Source: Hemileia vastatrix
Lineage: Eukaryota; Basidiomycota; Pucciniomycetes; Pucciniales; Zaghouaniaceae
Length of the DNA stretch: 64,000 bases
Assembly: GCA_030280995.1 (NCBI GenBank)
Contig: JASXTE010000002.1
Coordinates: forward strand, 3,150,001-3,214,000
Direction of reading: 5' to 3'
The notes under the pieces were generated by a model, which saw only the letters and a program-made list of their open reading frames with translations, made no database searches and had not been told where the DNA came from. Below, one piece after another: positions 20,950 to 33,330 of the stretch. The first letter of the stretch is position 1; every line of letters starts with the position of its first letter. The position numbers were made by a program, and so were the translations under genes.

Positions 20950-22647
20950 ATTTTTTTGTGAATTAATTATACTAAGATTTTTAAATAGATTTTGATGAGT
21001 TAATTGCAGTTTATCATCTTGCTGGAGCCCATAAAATAATCCACCACTACTATCCCTACTACTTTTCAAATTTCCATTCCAACTTTTATCCAACACCATA
21101 TATCCCATTTTTCTTTTTATACCCTTTTTAAAACTAATAGAAAATTTGCCAATGATGATAAATATTTAGAAATATTTAACACATAATGACATTCCAATGA
21201 AATATCAACAGAAAATAATTGAGAATCCATTTGAATTATCTCCAAGTGAGCTGATACATTGCAATCCAGGATCTCTTCATGAGGAAAGATTTCAACATTA
21301 GAGCAATCAGCCCCAACTACCCAAAAAATGGGGGTCTCCATAAAATTCTTGAAGGAAATAATAGAATCCAAGATGAATCAAATTAAAGTTAAAAAAATCC
21401 TGCCAATTTAAAGGTAGTTTATCCTCATTTTGGAGTAATTAAACTCTTGATATACCTTGGTAGAAGTCCATAAATGTGCCCTAAGGGCTCCTTCACCAAT
21501 TCCTGACTCCACATAATCCAACCTCCAGAACTTACCCTACCAAAGGACAAAAAGAAACACACATCTTTTTCCTAATTTTAGGTGATTCCCAGTCATTCAC
21601 CTCATCAATCAATGCCTCTGCACCCTCAATTAATGCAGGAACAACTACATCCACCTTTAAAATCTCTTCCTGAGATTTAACCAAATCCTCCATAAATATA
21701 CCTAATCCATAAACCATATCCACATCTTCATTTCAGACAGTCTCTGCTTCTGAAGACAAAACCTGAGGAAAATAATCTTCTGAATCTGAATCCAAATCAT
21801 CCAACACAAAATATTCCCCAAAATCCAAAAAATTTTCATCAGTGACATAAATATCTTCATCTTCAGAAATCTCTTCTTTCCCAACAGAATTGTTATAAAA
21901 AATAATATCTTCAGGCTGGAAAAAATCTTCAGGAATAGCTGAATTTAAAGTTTAAACAGTAAGTAAATCTTCTACACCATCTTCTTCTGCCTCTTGAGTG
22001 ACCAAAGCATCTTCTCTAGAGTCCAAATCAACAGAATTATGAGTATACAGATGTTCCAAAATAACCTTCTTTAGCACCTCCATACCAGGAATTCTAGTTT
22101 CTCCATCTGAGAGATTCTTCATCAAATTAGTGCTAACAAGAACCATCAAAACATCTTTCTTAAACTTTTCCCCTATAGCATCCCAAAAAACATACTTTGA
22201 TACATTTTCATGATATAAAATTTCATACCCCAACAAATAGTCCAAAACCACCTGGAATTCAACCATAAACTGATGATACTGACCCAAAGATGTTGCACCA
22301 CCACCTTTTGATTCCCATTTTCTAGCTATATCATTCAGATCATCTAATGAATAAACCTTTGGCCACCTTTTTTCCATTTTTATCTTCAGCTTTTCCCAAT
22401 TCTTACCTTTATAGCCATCCATAGCAATAAACACTTCTTCCACCTCTCTGTCTCCCATAAAAAACCTAATCTGCTTCACCATATCCAAAGGTAAAGCTCC
22501 ATCCAATCCGGAAGCAGTTTCATACCTACGTAAAAATCCTTATAAATCATCACCAGAAAAATTGGGCCCATCCCAAGATACAATCTTTACTGATTCCCTA
22601 ATAAGTACACCAGCAGCCAAAACACCAGATCCAATAGCAGAAGACAT
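20950..22647 (-). pseudogene. gypsy-1a gag (and probable protease region)
   Basis: ATG at 22647 (MSSAIGSGVLAAG) leads into a gypsy gag: FLRRYETASGLDGALPLDMV, WEKLKIKMEKRWPKVYSL, KSKGGGATSLGQYHQF. The same pattern occurs in the gag of gypsy-1b (31.8 kb), confirming the family. There is a stop near 22535 and others past 21957. An acidic tail (FLDFGEYFVLDDLDSDSED) and a weakly protease-like region follow to about 20950. The pol domains are missing: the internal sequence resumes at 1896 and runs straight to the polypurine tract. Confidence 0.65.
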
Positions 22648-22671
22648 CCCAAAAACATAAGTTTAAACTAT

Positions 22672-24021
22672 TGTGGCATCCTAAATATTAGTATGGCACT
22701 AAAAACTATATAAAAAGGATTTCTGAAGATTTTATTAAGATTGGGGAAAGCCAATATAATTTATTTAATTTTATTAAGACTGGAATATTATTAAAAGTGG
22801 TTTAAAAAAGGGTTAATTTTATGAGTCAAGATTTAACAATTATTTTACAGGGAAAAACTGAAAGTAAAGATCTTAAAGTGTATGAAAATTAAATTCTGGA
22901 GTCTCAAGACCCTTTTGAAATTTTTAAGGTATTTTTACTATTTTTCTACTATTTTTAATAATTTTATAAAGTATTTTTCATTTTTCATCCTTTACATAGC
23001 TTTAACAATTTTTCATTGGATGAATAAGGCTGTGCAGGTTACAAAATTAGTTTAGATTAAAGAGGGAAAGTAGCTCTATCATTTTTAATTTTCTAGATTT
23101 TTTATTAAAGTTTTAAGGTTATAATTGAGTCTAGAAGTCCTTACAAGCTCTGTGCAACCTCCAGTAATCTCTGGATGGGCTTCAGGATGCTCTCACCACA
23201 CAATATGGGGGAAGACTTGCTAGCGAGTCCGCAACCCTGGACCCAAACTCACCACATATTGAACACACATTGAGCTATTGATAAAGGAACCATACAATTG
23301 GGGATGAACACCACTCAGCAGAACAGTTTTAGGTGGGTGTTAAAGTAGAGTTCAGTATGGGTTCATTATGAGTTCAGTCTGAGTTCCATCTGAGTTCCAT
23401 CTGATTTCAGGTTGAGGAATTGCTAGCAAGTCCACCCCCTATATTGCGTAGTGCCTGGCTGGGAAAAGTATGGCACATGACATACTATGCATATAAACCT
23501 GCAGAATTGAAATTAGGAAGGAGGATACAACTTAATTAACTACATTTCACATCAAAAATCACTGTATTTTATTCAACAACAACAATTATTTACATAACAT
23601 TATATAACTTGTAATAACCTTATGAAAATAACACTTTTAGATAACATATAATAAATTTTACTCAACAACTCATTAATATACACTTATAGGGTACCATTAT
23701 AAAGGTCCCAAGATCAGGGACTTTATTACAACATCTCTCCATAAAAATAAAAGCTTCATAAAAACATAATACTCAATCCTTTAAATAACTTTTCTTAGTA
23801 CAGCTTTTCTGTTGTATTTCTTCCTCACACTATTAAGCACACAGATTCTACATCTCAAAAAAGTTAATAAAAATAGTTAATTGGTCATTTTATATCAAGT
23901 AGATGCTTTAGCTTAGTTAATTTTGAACCCATATTTTACTTAAAGGGACAGGGTTTTCTTTGGTTTATCCAACTCACTTGTATTCTTCTTACAGCAAGGC
24001 AACTGTAAGAGTCTTTCTACA
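22672..24021 (+). repeat. gypsy-1a LTR in inverted orientation
   Basis: 1,350 bp from TGTGGCATCC to CTTTCTACA, inverted relative to the copies at 1-1810 and 24137-24517. It lies between the leader (24022-24136) and the gag start (22647) of a minus-strand element, which is not a normal layout. It contains a 260-bp MITE-like insertion. Confidence 0.75.
23194..23453. mobile_element. MITE-like insertion in the gypsy-1a LTR
   Basis: 260 bp absent from the matching LTR copies. Its ends are inverted repeats of about 33 bp: CACCACACAATATGGGGG... and ...CCCCCTATATTGCGTAGTG, both followed inward by GACTTGCTAGC or its match. Internal GAGTTCCATCT units are tandemly repeated. No coding capacity; no clear target duplication. 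Confidence 0.6.
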
Positions 24022-24136
24022 GTGTTAAAGAGTATAAGTACTTGTTAGATAAGCCTCTTGCAGGATAATCATGTCCAAGTACAAGTAATATCAATTAAAA
24101 GCCAGAAAATTTGAACCCCATGTTGGGAGCCACTAA
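24022..24136 (-). other. gypsy-1a leader with probable primer-binding site
   Basis: Minus strand directly after the LTR end CTTTCTACA reads TTAGTGGCTCCCAACATGGG. The same position in gypsy-1b reads ATTGGTGTCCCAACAGTGG. The placement is that of a primer-binding site; the tRNA was not identified. Confidence 0.5.
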
Positions 24137-24517
24137 TGTAGAAAGACTCTTACAGTTGCCTTGCTGTAAGCAGAATCCAAGGTAGTTGGATAAACTGAAG
24201 AAAAACCTGTCACTTTAAGTAAAATATGGCTTCACAATTAAAAAAGCTAAAAAATCTACTTGAAGATAAATGAACAGTTAACTATTTGTTATTAATAGTT
24301 TTTTGATGTAGAATTGGTGTTCTTAATAGTCTGAGAAAGAAATACAAAAGTGAAGCTATACTAAGAAAAGTTATTTATATGATTGAATATTATATTTTTA
24401 TGAAAAGATGTTATAATCAACTCCCTGACATTGTTAACTTCATTCTGGTACCCTGTAAGTATATATTGATGAGTTTTTGAGTAATTTTTATTATATGTTA
24501 TGTAAAGGTGTTATATT
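24137..24517 (-). repeat. gypsy-1a LTR fragment (5' LTR, truncated)
   Basis: Starts TGTAGAAAGACTC on the plus strand and matches positions 1-350 of the window. It stops abruptly at 24517, where a truncated gypsy-2 begins; ATT is shared at the junction. Confidence 0.75.
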
Positions 24518-27420
24518 ACCACTGTTTGAAGATGGAAAAGTCAAGACCCTGCCACCTCATTGACCATACAACTTTGCCATTGATCTGATGCCAGGCGCAA
24601 CCCCTCAATTTAGTCGCATAATCCCACTATCAATCTTGGAGTCTACAGTGCTAAAGGAGATGATTGATGAAAATCTAAAGAATGGTTTTATTAGAGAATC
24701 AAAATCTCCTGGTACCAACCCTGTGATCTTTTCAGGAAAGAAGGATGGGTTGTTAAGACCTTGTATAGATTTTAGAAGATTTAATGCACTGAAAGTAAAG
24801 AACAGATATTCCCTTGCTTTGACTAGTGAGCTAATTGATTGTTTCATTTTGCAGAGATCTTCACATCCCTAGATCTTAGGGCTGGTTACCACAACATACA
24901 GGTAAAAGAAGGTGATGAGCACAGACTGGCATTTTTCACTAAATTTGGTGATTTTGAATGGTTTGTAATGCCATTTGGTCCATGTAATGCGCCTGCCACT
25001 TTCCAACACTTCACCAACAGAATTTTTAGAGACAGAATAGGGATAGATGTGGTGGTATACCTGGATGACATCTTGATTTATTCTAGATCAATTTTAGAAC
25101 ACCAGATACATGTGAAGGACTTTTTTCAGTGCTTGAGGGAGGCCCAAGTATGGTTGAAACCAGAGAAATTTGTCTTCTTAGAGAGTGAAAATCCCTACCT
25201 AGGTATGGTCATTTCAAATAATAGGCTGCAAATGGACCAGGAGAAAGTAAAGGCAGTAACAGAATGGCCAACATCAGCATCAGTAAAAGAGCTCCAGTCA
25301 TTCCTAGGCTTTGAAAATTTTTGCTGCCATTTCATTGAAAATTACTTCCACATTTTCCAACCATTACATGACTGCACAAAAAAGGAAGCCAAGGTCATAT
25401 GGAAAGGTAGCCAACAAGCTTCTTTTGACTACCTGAAAAGACAATTTGTGAAAGCCCCTATTCTTGCAATACCTGAGTTATTGAAGCCATTTGTTCTAGA
25501 ATGCAACAGCTCAGATTTTACACTAGGTGAAGTATCATCCCAATACAATGCTGAAAATGTCCTTCACACCATAGCATATTTGTCATGAACACTGCTAGGT
25601 GCCAAACTAAATTATGAAATATATGATAAGGAGTTATTGGATTTAGTAGAAGCAGTGCACACCTGGAGCCACTATTTGGAAGGAGGACCTCACCATTTAC
25701 AAGTCTTTATTTACACAGATCTTAAAAACTTGGAAACCTTCCTGACCACAAAAAAGCTGAAATGCTGGAAAGCACACTGGGAAGAACTGCTAGGTAGCAT
25801 TAATTTTATGGTTCAATTCTTCCCATGGAAGAAAAGTGGAAAACAAAATGCACTTTCATGACATCCTGACTTTCACCAATCTCCAGACCAGATACACACT
25901 GTTGGTGAAACACTATTGAAGGGGTACCTTGAAGAGGAGGTAACCCTAGATGAGGTAGAATTGGCCAATGAGTATTTGTTGGAATGGGTAAGAAGGGGGA
26001 GAGAAAAGGATGAAGGAGTGCAGGTGTTGGTAAAGGTGCTGTTATCAAAGGAAGTATTGGTAAGGAAAGGGTTGGAGGAGGATCACCTAGAAGGGGAAGT
26101 GCTGTATTGGAATGGGAGGATAGTGGTGCCAAATGATGAAGGGCTCAAGAGGTAGGTGGTAAAATCAAGAAATGACTCCCCAATGGCAGGACATCCAGGA
26201 CCACTGAAGACTTTGGAGCTGGTGAATCGCAGTTATTACTGGAATTCCATGAAGTCATACATCCAGTGCTATGTAGAAGAATGTGACTCTTTCCAGAGAA
26301 ACAAGGTTATCCCAACAACAACACCACTGACCCTGCTAAAAATTTCCAAACAGCCATGGAAAGAGCTCTCCTACAATCTTATGGTGGAGTTACCAAAGTC
26401 TCAAGGAAAGAATAATATTATCACTGTAGCTGACCACTGCACTAAGATGGTGCACTTCATTCCAACCACTACCAAGGTCACATCAAAAGGTATTGCAGAA
26501 CTAATGTTGGCACAAGTTTGGAAGTTGCATGGTTTGCTTTATAGAATAGTATCAGATAGGGGAAGTACCTCCAACTCCACGATTTTTAAAGCAATGTATG
26601 AGCAACTGAACATTAAGCCCATATTTTCAACAGCATGGCATCCAAAAACTGATGGGAAATCCAAGATAGTGAAAAAGGCAATTGAAAAATACCTGCACCA
26701 CTTTATCAACTATCAGCAAGATAATTGGGTGCAAACTCTACCACTAGCTGAACTCTCATACAACAATCAGCTACATGTGTAAACAGGAATGTTGCCCTTT
26801 TCTTCCAATTACAGATATCACCCAACATTCTTAAATGGCACCCCATTGACACTGCATGTTCCAGAAGCAGAAGAAAGAATTTAGAAGCTGAGGGAAATAC
26901 ATGAAGAGCTAGAGGAAGCGCTCAACTTATCTCAACAGTAAATGAAGGGCCATCATGACCAAGGACAAACCCAGCGCCAGATTTTCCATGTAGGTGATAA
27001 GGTTTGGTTAAGCTCATGTTTATCTCCACATTGCGCCCCAGTGTTAAATTAGATCACAAGAAAGTGGGGCCATTCAAAGTCAAACGCAAGGTATTGGACT
27101 CAGCTTACAACCTGGAGCTACCAATCTCAATGAGGCAGGTACATCCAGTTTTCAATATTTCATTGCTCACAAAGCATAAGGAAGATACAATTCTGGGAGG
27201 TCCAGAAGTGCTGCTGGTGCCAATCCAGGTGGAAAATGAAGAGGAGTTTGAGGTGGAAAAGGTTGTTTCTAAGAGGATGTATAGGGGAAATGTTCAGTAC
27301 TTGGTGCATTGGAAGGGTTATGAAGTTGGAGACAGCTCCTGGGAACTGGTAGAAAATCTGTTAAATGCCAAGGAAAAGTTGAAATATTTTGAGAAGGAGT
27401 GCAGGAGGAAGGAAGGGTAA
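24518..27420 (+). pseudogene. gypsy-2c pol remnant
   Basis: RT in two frames (24561-24872 with SGKKDG, 24839-25588 with VVYLDDILIYS), RNase H (25637-25861), integrase zinc-binding and core (26156-26782: ADHCTKMVHF, IVSDRGSTSN, WHPKTDGKSKI) and a chromodomain (27250-27400: YLVHWKGYEVGDSSWELVENL). Stops include TGA at 24561-24563, 25585-25587 and 25859-25861, all where related copies or the family have Arg, and TAG at 26153. Dead copy. Confidence 0.9.
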
Positions 27421-27432
27421 AATAGGGGATAA

Positions 27433-27748
27433 TGTTAGGATTTGGGTTGAGGGGTTAGGAGAAGGAGCACTATGGGTGATATGCATTGTAAAGAGGCAGA
27501 AGGGTGGATATTGCATAAGGGGGTATAGGGGGTAAGCGCTGTGGAGCGCTCCTCATTGGACAACTTACTTAGTAATTCAGCTACTCTCTATTCTCACTGC
27601 TACATTAGCATAGTAAGTCCTGTCTCCCCTCACTGTTGGTAGCCCCAACATAGTCAGTCTAGTTAGTCTCACTGCTGTAACAGCACAGTCAGTCCTGTTT
27701 AAGACTAGCATCAGAGATAGTAGTAGTCCGCCTTCTCAGGTCCTAACA
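27433..27748 (+). repeat. gypsy-2c 3' LTR
   Basis: Starts TGTTAGGATTTGGG and ends TCAGGTCCTAACA. Same family as 34053-34369, 39277-39593 and 44340-44658. Confidence 0.9.
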
Positions 27749-28120
27749 AAAACACCCTAGCTTCTGTAGTGTTTCTTGGTCTTGGACATGTAAGTACATT
27801 GTTTTTCTGCTTTTCTGTGATGATTTTTCCCTTCCTACATACAACATGACCAAAAATATCTAGCACTGGTACACAACAAGAAAATTTTGACCCTGAGACT
27901 GGCAAAACATCCTCTTCTATCCTAAAAAGTACCCTTTCAAGAGTAATAGCATATTCCCAAATAAACCTGCTTATGCTTGGGTTCTCCTCTAGAAACTCCC
28001 CATCAAAATCAGTTATTGGCCCTTCTATACTGCCGTTGTGGTACAAATCTTGCAGTAATGAAGCAAAGTTCCCATGATCACAGAAAAAAGCCTCCACTCT
28101 CAAAGGTGCAACAAAGGGGT
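27749..28120 (-). pseudogene. gypsy-1b pol fragment (RT/connection region)
   Basis: Minus frame includes ILPDNPFVAPLRVEAFFCDH, FIWEYAITLERVLFRI, CVPVLDIFGHVVCRKGK and ATEARVFLLG, a pattern of the RT palm end and connection of fungal gypsy elements. It is cut at 27749 by gypsy-2c. At its other end it abuts an LTR-like sequence, so the first part of RT is missing. Confidence 0.65.
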
Positions 28121-29774
28121 TGTCAGGTAGGATGGTTACAGAAGTGCAACTAAGGAATATTCAAAGCGCAGGGAAAGATAGACTCTCTGTGCACACTTTT
28201 TTTAGGGAAAGAAGGGATACACAAGCGGCAGTGAGTAAAGAATAGAGAGAAATTTGTATCTGGACTATAGTATTAAAGGGTATGGTATGTAATTGTGTAA
28301 ACTATGGTTAATGCCAGATTCATCCTACAGAGTTAAGGAACAGCAATGAGAAATGGCATGAAAAAACACGCCTAAGATAAGGATAATTCTTTTTAGGAAA
28401 AGCAATGTTCACCTGAGAAGATGAAAAACACATCAATGAAAGAAGGTAGTGCTCAAACAAAGGAAAGCAGGTAAGATCCAAAATAAGGGAGTCAATTGCT
28501 TAGCCTGGATGGTTCCAATATTATCAGGGACTAATGTGGAAAACCTGGGTTATACAATAGGTATGAAGGTGGTAAATTACCTATTATTTAAGTTAGGAAT
28601 ATCAGGAAGAGTAGGGTATGCACAGGAGAGTGGATTTTCAGGAGCTATTAGAGCCAAGACTTACACAAAAATTTTACATAGACTATTGAGATACATACAT
28701 ACAATTTGGTATGCTTGAAGAATAGAGGGAAGTCTGTACTGAACTATAGGATAAAAGGATGTGGTATGTACTTGTGAAAACTATGGTTAGTGCTAGACAT
28801 ATAATACAGAGTTAGGAAGCAGCAATAAGAAATGGTATGAAAATCATACTTAGATAAGAACAATGATTTTTTTGGGAAAATCAGTGTCTATCCAAGGAGA
28901 TGAAAACCATGTCAAAGGAAGAAGGTAGCACTATATAGACAAATAGATTCCAAGTAGCACTCAAATAAAGGATAACAAGTAAGATCCAAAATAGGGAAGT
29001 CATTCTCTTAGTGTGGACGGTTTCACTATTAGTAGGGACTTAGGTTTTGAGAGTGGGTTATACAATAGGTATGAAGGCGGTACAGTACCTATTAATTAAG
29101 TCAGGAATCTTAAGAAATGTAGGGTATGTACAGGAAAGTGGAGAGTTAGGTGCTAATAGTTGCTCTTGTCTTGATATTTCAGGCACTATTAGAACCAATA
29201 TTTATGCTAAAAATGTATATAGCTTATTTAGATACTTAGTTACTGTTTGATATTCTGTATTAGTGCTAAACTTGTGTAGGAAGCCAGTAGGGGAAGGAAA
29301 CATAGGAAAGGGGTGCTGAAAATACAAATGTATATAAGAGAACTCACTTTTAAAAAATTAAAGAGGAAAAAGAATTAGATTAGATATTTTTTATATAGAT
29401 AAAAAGAGAAATAGATATATTATATTTTTTGTACATATTGAGTGTGCATACCAGAAGTAGCACTTTAGAGTTATTTTATTGCTACAGTAAGATAGTATTA
29501 GATAGAGCGCTTCAAGAGGGAGTGACTGAGACTGATCTAGCCAACAGTTTGATTACTTATATTAAAATATATTTCCCTTTTTCTTTAATATATCTCTACA
29601 AACATATCCTATTTTCTTCTTCAATAAATTTAGATAACCAAACTTATAATATATGCTTTCACTGTCTTTAAAATTAGAGTTGCAGGTGCTTCTTTTTTTC
29701 TTTTAAAGAGGAGAACAAAACCATCTCAGATTTTGTCTATAGCTTAGTATTAAAGAACAGTTTTTATTTCTACA
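28121..29774 (+). repeat. gypsy-1b LTR-like arm, left (inverted copy)
   Basis: Runs from TGTCAGGTAGGATGG to TTTCTACA. It is an inverted copy of 32061-33240 and longer because of an internal duplication of about 500 bp (roughly 28240-28720 and 28725-29260). Small reading frames here are repeat-derived. Confidence 0.65.
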
Positions 29775-31828
29775 AGGGCATTCCCAAAACTGGTTTCACT
29801 ACACCCATAGGAACATAAAAGTGTAGATCTCTTGAAGCTCCCACAACTTGTGTCTTCACATATTCAGCTACCCCTATAACCAGTAACCTACCAACTTTAA
29901 TACCTGACACAGTTCCTTTTCCATATTTTACTAGCAAACCTAAATCAACAACATCCTCTGCAGAAACTACATAAATTTGAGAACCAGTATCTACTAGTGC
30001 TCTGATCTGATTCCCATTAATTGTAACTATTAAATACCCTAATGGCCCTGAATATTGTGGTACCCTTGATAATACCACAGCTGGTTGAAATGAATGTTCC
30101 TCCAAATCATACTCAACAAAATTCACAGCTTTTTGCTTCCTACACTTATCTACTATGGTATTTGCCATGTTTGGCGCTACTTCCCTTAACACCCCCAATG
30201 GCACTGAAACTGTTGTTTTGAGACATTCTGAAATTAGATCTTCAGCTGCACTAGGATATTCCGCATGAACTGGGCGCTGCATTCTCCACTTTGGTTGAGC
30301 TTCCTTTGCTCCAGCTTTGGCCCTACCTGGAAGATTCTTTGGAGTATTTTTCTTTGTTCCAGGCATCCCTTCTTCTGGTACTGCTCTTTGCTGAACTACC
30401 TCTGGCCCCTCTAATAGCTGTTCTTCAATATGATGATCGATATCATAATCCATTTTGTTTGTAGATTCATCTTCCATTTCCACATCCTCAGGTGGTACTG
30501 GTGTATTTTCTCTCATAGTGTACACTACCTCCTTGATGTCCTCCAGATTTTTATACTTGGTGCCAGCCCTTCTTGGTCTACTAGTAGTTGGTGGAGCCAT
30601 TTTCTTATGTTTGTCTGAAAACATCTCCAACAGGGCTGTAGTGAGTGGCACTTAAATTACCCCCTCTTTGACCTTGAAATCCAACACTGCACAGGTATCT
30701 GCAAAATTTACTGACTTTGAGTTTTTATCCACAGTCTCCTTGCCCTTACAAGACTTGACTTCCATATCTTTCTTTTTAATATGATTGATGACCTTGGCTT
30801 GCATCCCTCAATACTTATCCATATCAAGCTTTGTTCCATCTTCCAACATGAAATTGGTCCCATCCTCAAAGACTACCTTGTCTTCTTTATATTTTTGAAG
30901 TGAATTACACCTCATCCGCGTATGACATTCTTTATTACAATATTAACATATCATTTGAAGAAAACTGCAACAGTTGAGGAGTAAATCTAGTCTTGGGTTT
31001 AGCTGCTTCACTCAACTTCTTCTCAAACTCTTCAATTCTTTACATTACTGATTTTAAATCCTGTGATGTTGCCTTTCCTTTTGGAGTTGACACTGAGGAA
31101 GGTGTTCCAGTACTAGGCAAAACCTCTATTACCTCTACATCCTCTTAAGAGACCCTAGCTTCTTGGCACTCTATCCGACACAACTTCATTTCTGCCTCCA
31201 CATCTATTTCCACTTCCTCTAACCCTGGATACTTATAATCCCTGTTCCTCTTCCTAACCAATTTTCCCCTGTTATCAAGATTCTATTTTGCCCAATCTTC
31301 AACCTTAGGTGCTAGCGCCTCACAAAACTAAGGTAATGACACACTAGTATCACTAAAGTCTTTGTTACTGACCAAATAATCTACTACATGATTAAACTCT
31401 TGTCAAGAATTTTTAAAGTCTTTAGGGTCTCTAACACCCCCTTTAGATTTTTCCCTATTTACCAAGACATCTAGATCCTTGATTGTATACCTAGTTTCCT
31501 CAATAATTTTAGGCCATCTCTATAACATCTGCGCTTTCAGCATTGTCCAGTTGCATTTCTAATGACCATCCAGTTACTATAGATTGTCTTGACATTCATT
31601 TGTGACAAAAAATAACACTTGATGTACCATATCATAATCTGATGCTCCATGTACTTCTGCTGCTTGCTCAAACCTCCTCAAAAACTTTTAAGTGTTGATT
31701 CCTGTAAACCACAAGCTTTCATCCTTGCACCTAATTATTGTAAAGAACCTAGGTGGTATTTATGCCATATAATTGGGCAATTTTTCCCTCTCCTGAGTAA
31801 CTTTCGAAGTAGTAGTTGTAGGTTCCAT
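29775..31828 (-). pseudogene. gypsy-1b gag-protease
   Basis: ATG at 31828 (MEPTTTTSKVTQEREKLPNY) leads a gag with FLRRFEQAAEVHGASDYDMV, homologous to gypsy-1a gag. A CX2CX4HX4C zinc knuckle follows near 30930 (YCNKECHTRMRC with the first Cys three residues before YC's C). The frame 30651-29770 is open and contains a retroviral-type aspartic protease: IRALVDTGSQIYVVS and LPILG-like KPVLGMPL. The gag part carries several stops. Pol should follow, but an inverted LTR-like arm starts immediately after GMPL. Confidence 0.75.
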
Positions 31829-32041
31829 TCTGCCTTTTCACTACCAAAATAATAAAAAACAAATAAGCACTAAAAGCTTATACCAACTATACTCTCTAAT
31901 ACATCCCTATGCTATCCTCTGATAACAGCTTGATTCACTTTTTTAGACCCTAAAACTCTTTCTTTAAAGCACTGGCTTGATTATTTCCTCTTTGAAAAAA
32001 CCCTAAAACCAAAAATTATAACCAAACTTACAATCTGGCTG

Positions 32042-32060
32042 CCACTGTTGGGACACCAAT
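32042..32060 (-). other. gypsy-1b probable primer-binding site
   Basis: Minus strand after CTTTCTACA reads ATTGGTGTCCCAACAGTGG, in the standard position between 5' LTR and gag. Confidence 0.5.
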
Positions 32061-33240
32061 TGTAGAAAGAAAACTTTTCTATAATACTAAGCTATAGACA
32101 CAATCCAAGATGGGTTGGTTCTTGTCTTTTGAAGAATAAAAAAAAGAAGCGCCTGCCACTCCAATTTTAAAGACAGTGAAAGCACATATTATAAGTTTGG
32201 TTATCTAAATTTATTGGAGAAGAAAATAGGATAAGTTTATAGAGATCTATTAAAGAAAAAGGGAAATATATTTTAATATAAAAAATCAATCTGTTGGCTA
32301 TATCTATTCTCAGTCACTCCCTCTTGAAGTGCTCTATCTAATACTATCCTTACTGTAGCGATAAAATAACTCTACAGCGCTACTTCTGGTATGCACACCT
32401 GATATGTACAAAAAAAATAAAATATATCTATTTCTCTTTTTATCTATATCAAAAATATCTACTCTATCTCTTCACCCTCTTACACTTTTAAAAGTGAGTG
32501 CTCTTATATACATTTGTATTCTCAGCACCCCTTTCCTATTTTTCCTTCCCCTAATGGCTTTCCTACACAAGTTTAGCACTAATACAAAATATCAAACAGT
32601 AACTAAGTATATAAATAATCTATGTACATTTTTTAGCATAAATATTGGTTCTAATAGTGCCTGAAACATCTAGACAAGAAAAACTATTAGCACCTAACTC
32701 TCCACTTTCCTGTACATACCCTACGCTTATTGAGATTCCTGACTTAACAATAGGTATGGTACCGCCTTCATACCTATTTTATAACCCACACTCAAAACAT
32801 GAGTTCCTGCTAATAGTGAAACCATCCGCGCTAAGCAAGTGACTTCCGTATTTTGGATCTTACTTATTAACCTTTCTTTGAGTGCTACTTGCAACCTATT
32901 TGTCTTCCTAGGGCTAGCTTCTTTCTTTGACGTATTTTTCATCTCCTTGGGTGAACACCATTTTTCCCAAAAGGCATTGCTCTTATCTAATCTTGATTTT
33001 CATACAATCACTTATTGCTTCTTCTCAACTCCATAGTATACGTCTAGGGCTAACCATATTTATCACAAGTACATACAATATCCTTTAATCCTATTGTTCA
33101 GTACACACTTCCCTCTATTCTTTACTCCCTGCTGCTTGTACATCCATACTGCCCCTAAAGAAAGTGTGCATGGAGAGCCTATATTTTCCTGCACTTTGAA
33201 CACTCCTTAGTTGCACTTCTGTAACCATCCTTCCTGACAA
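32061..33240 (-). repeat. gypsy-1b 5' LTR (right arm)
   Basis: 1,180 bp, TG...CA, upstream of gag on the minus strand. The inverted copy is at 28121-29774. The next 90 bp (33241-33330) still match the pol sequence found beside the left arm (AACT.CATTGTTGCAC.TT.GAGA, GTACCACA), so the homology does not stop at the LTR edge. Confidence 0.65.
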
Positions 33241-33330
33241 CTACATTGTTGCACTTTAGAGAATTTAGCCTTTTGCTGTGCTCCTGAGATTTTTTGCTGT
33301 GTTACTGTGAGATGTGTACCACACTGGGTG

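Larger units (their letters stand above)
24518..27748 (+). mobile_element. gypsy-2c: 5'-truncated gypsy copy with 3' LTR
   Basis: Begins within the codons before RT (LPLFEDG block) and runs through RT, RNase H, integrase and chromodomain to a 316-bp LTR (27433-27748). The LTR matches those of gypsy-2a and 2b. It lacks gag and the 5' LTR. It interrupts the pol of gypsy-1b on the right. Confidence 0.9.

Noticed and set aside
29047..29250. Small frames in the 28.4-29.3 kb region as genes
   Set aside because: They are repeated copies inside the LTR-like arm's internal duplication.
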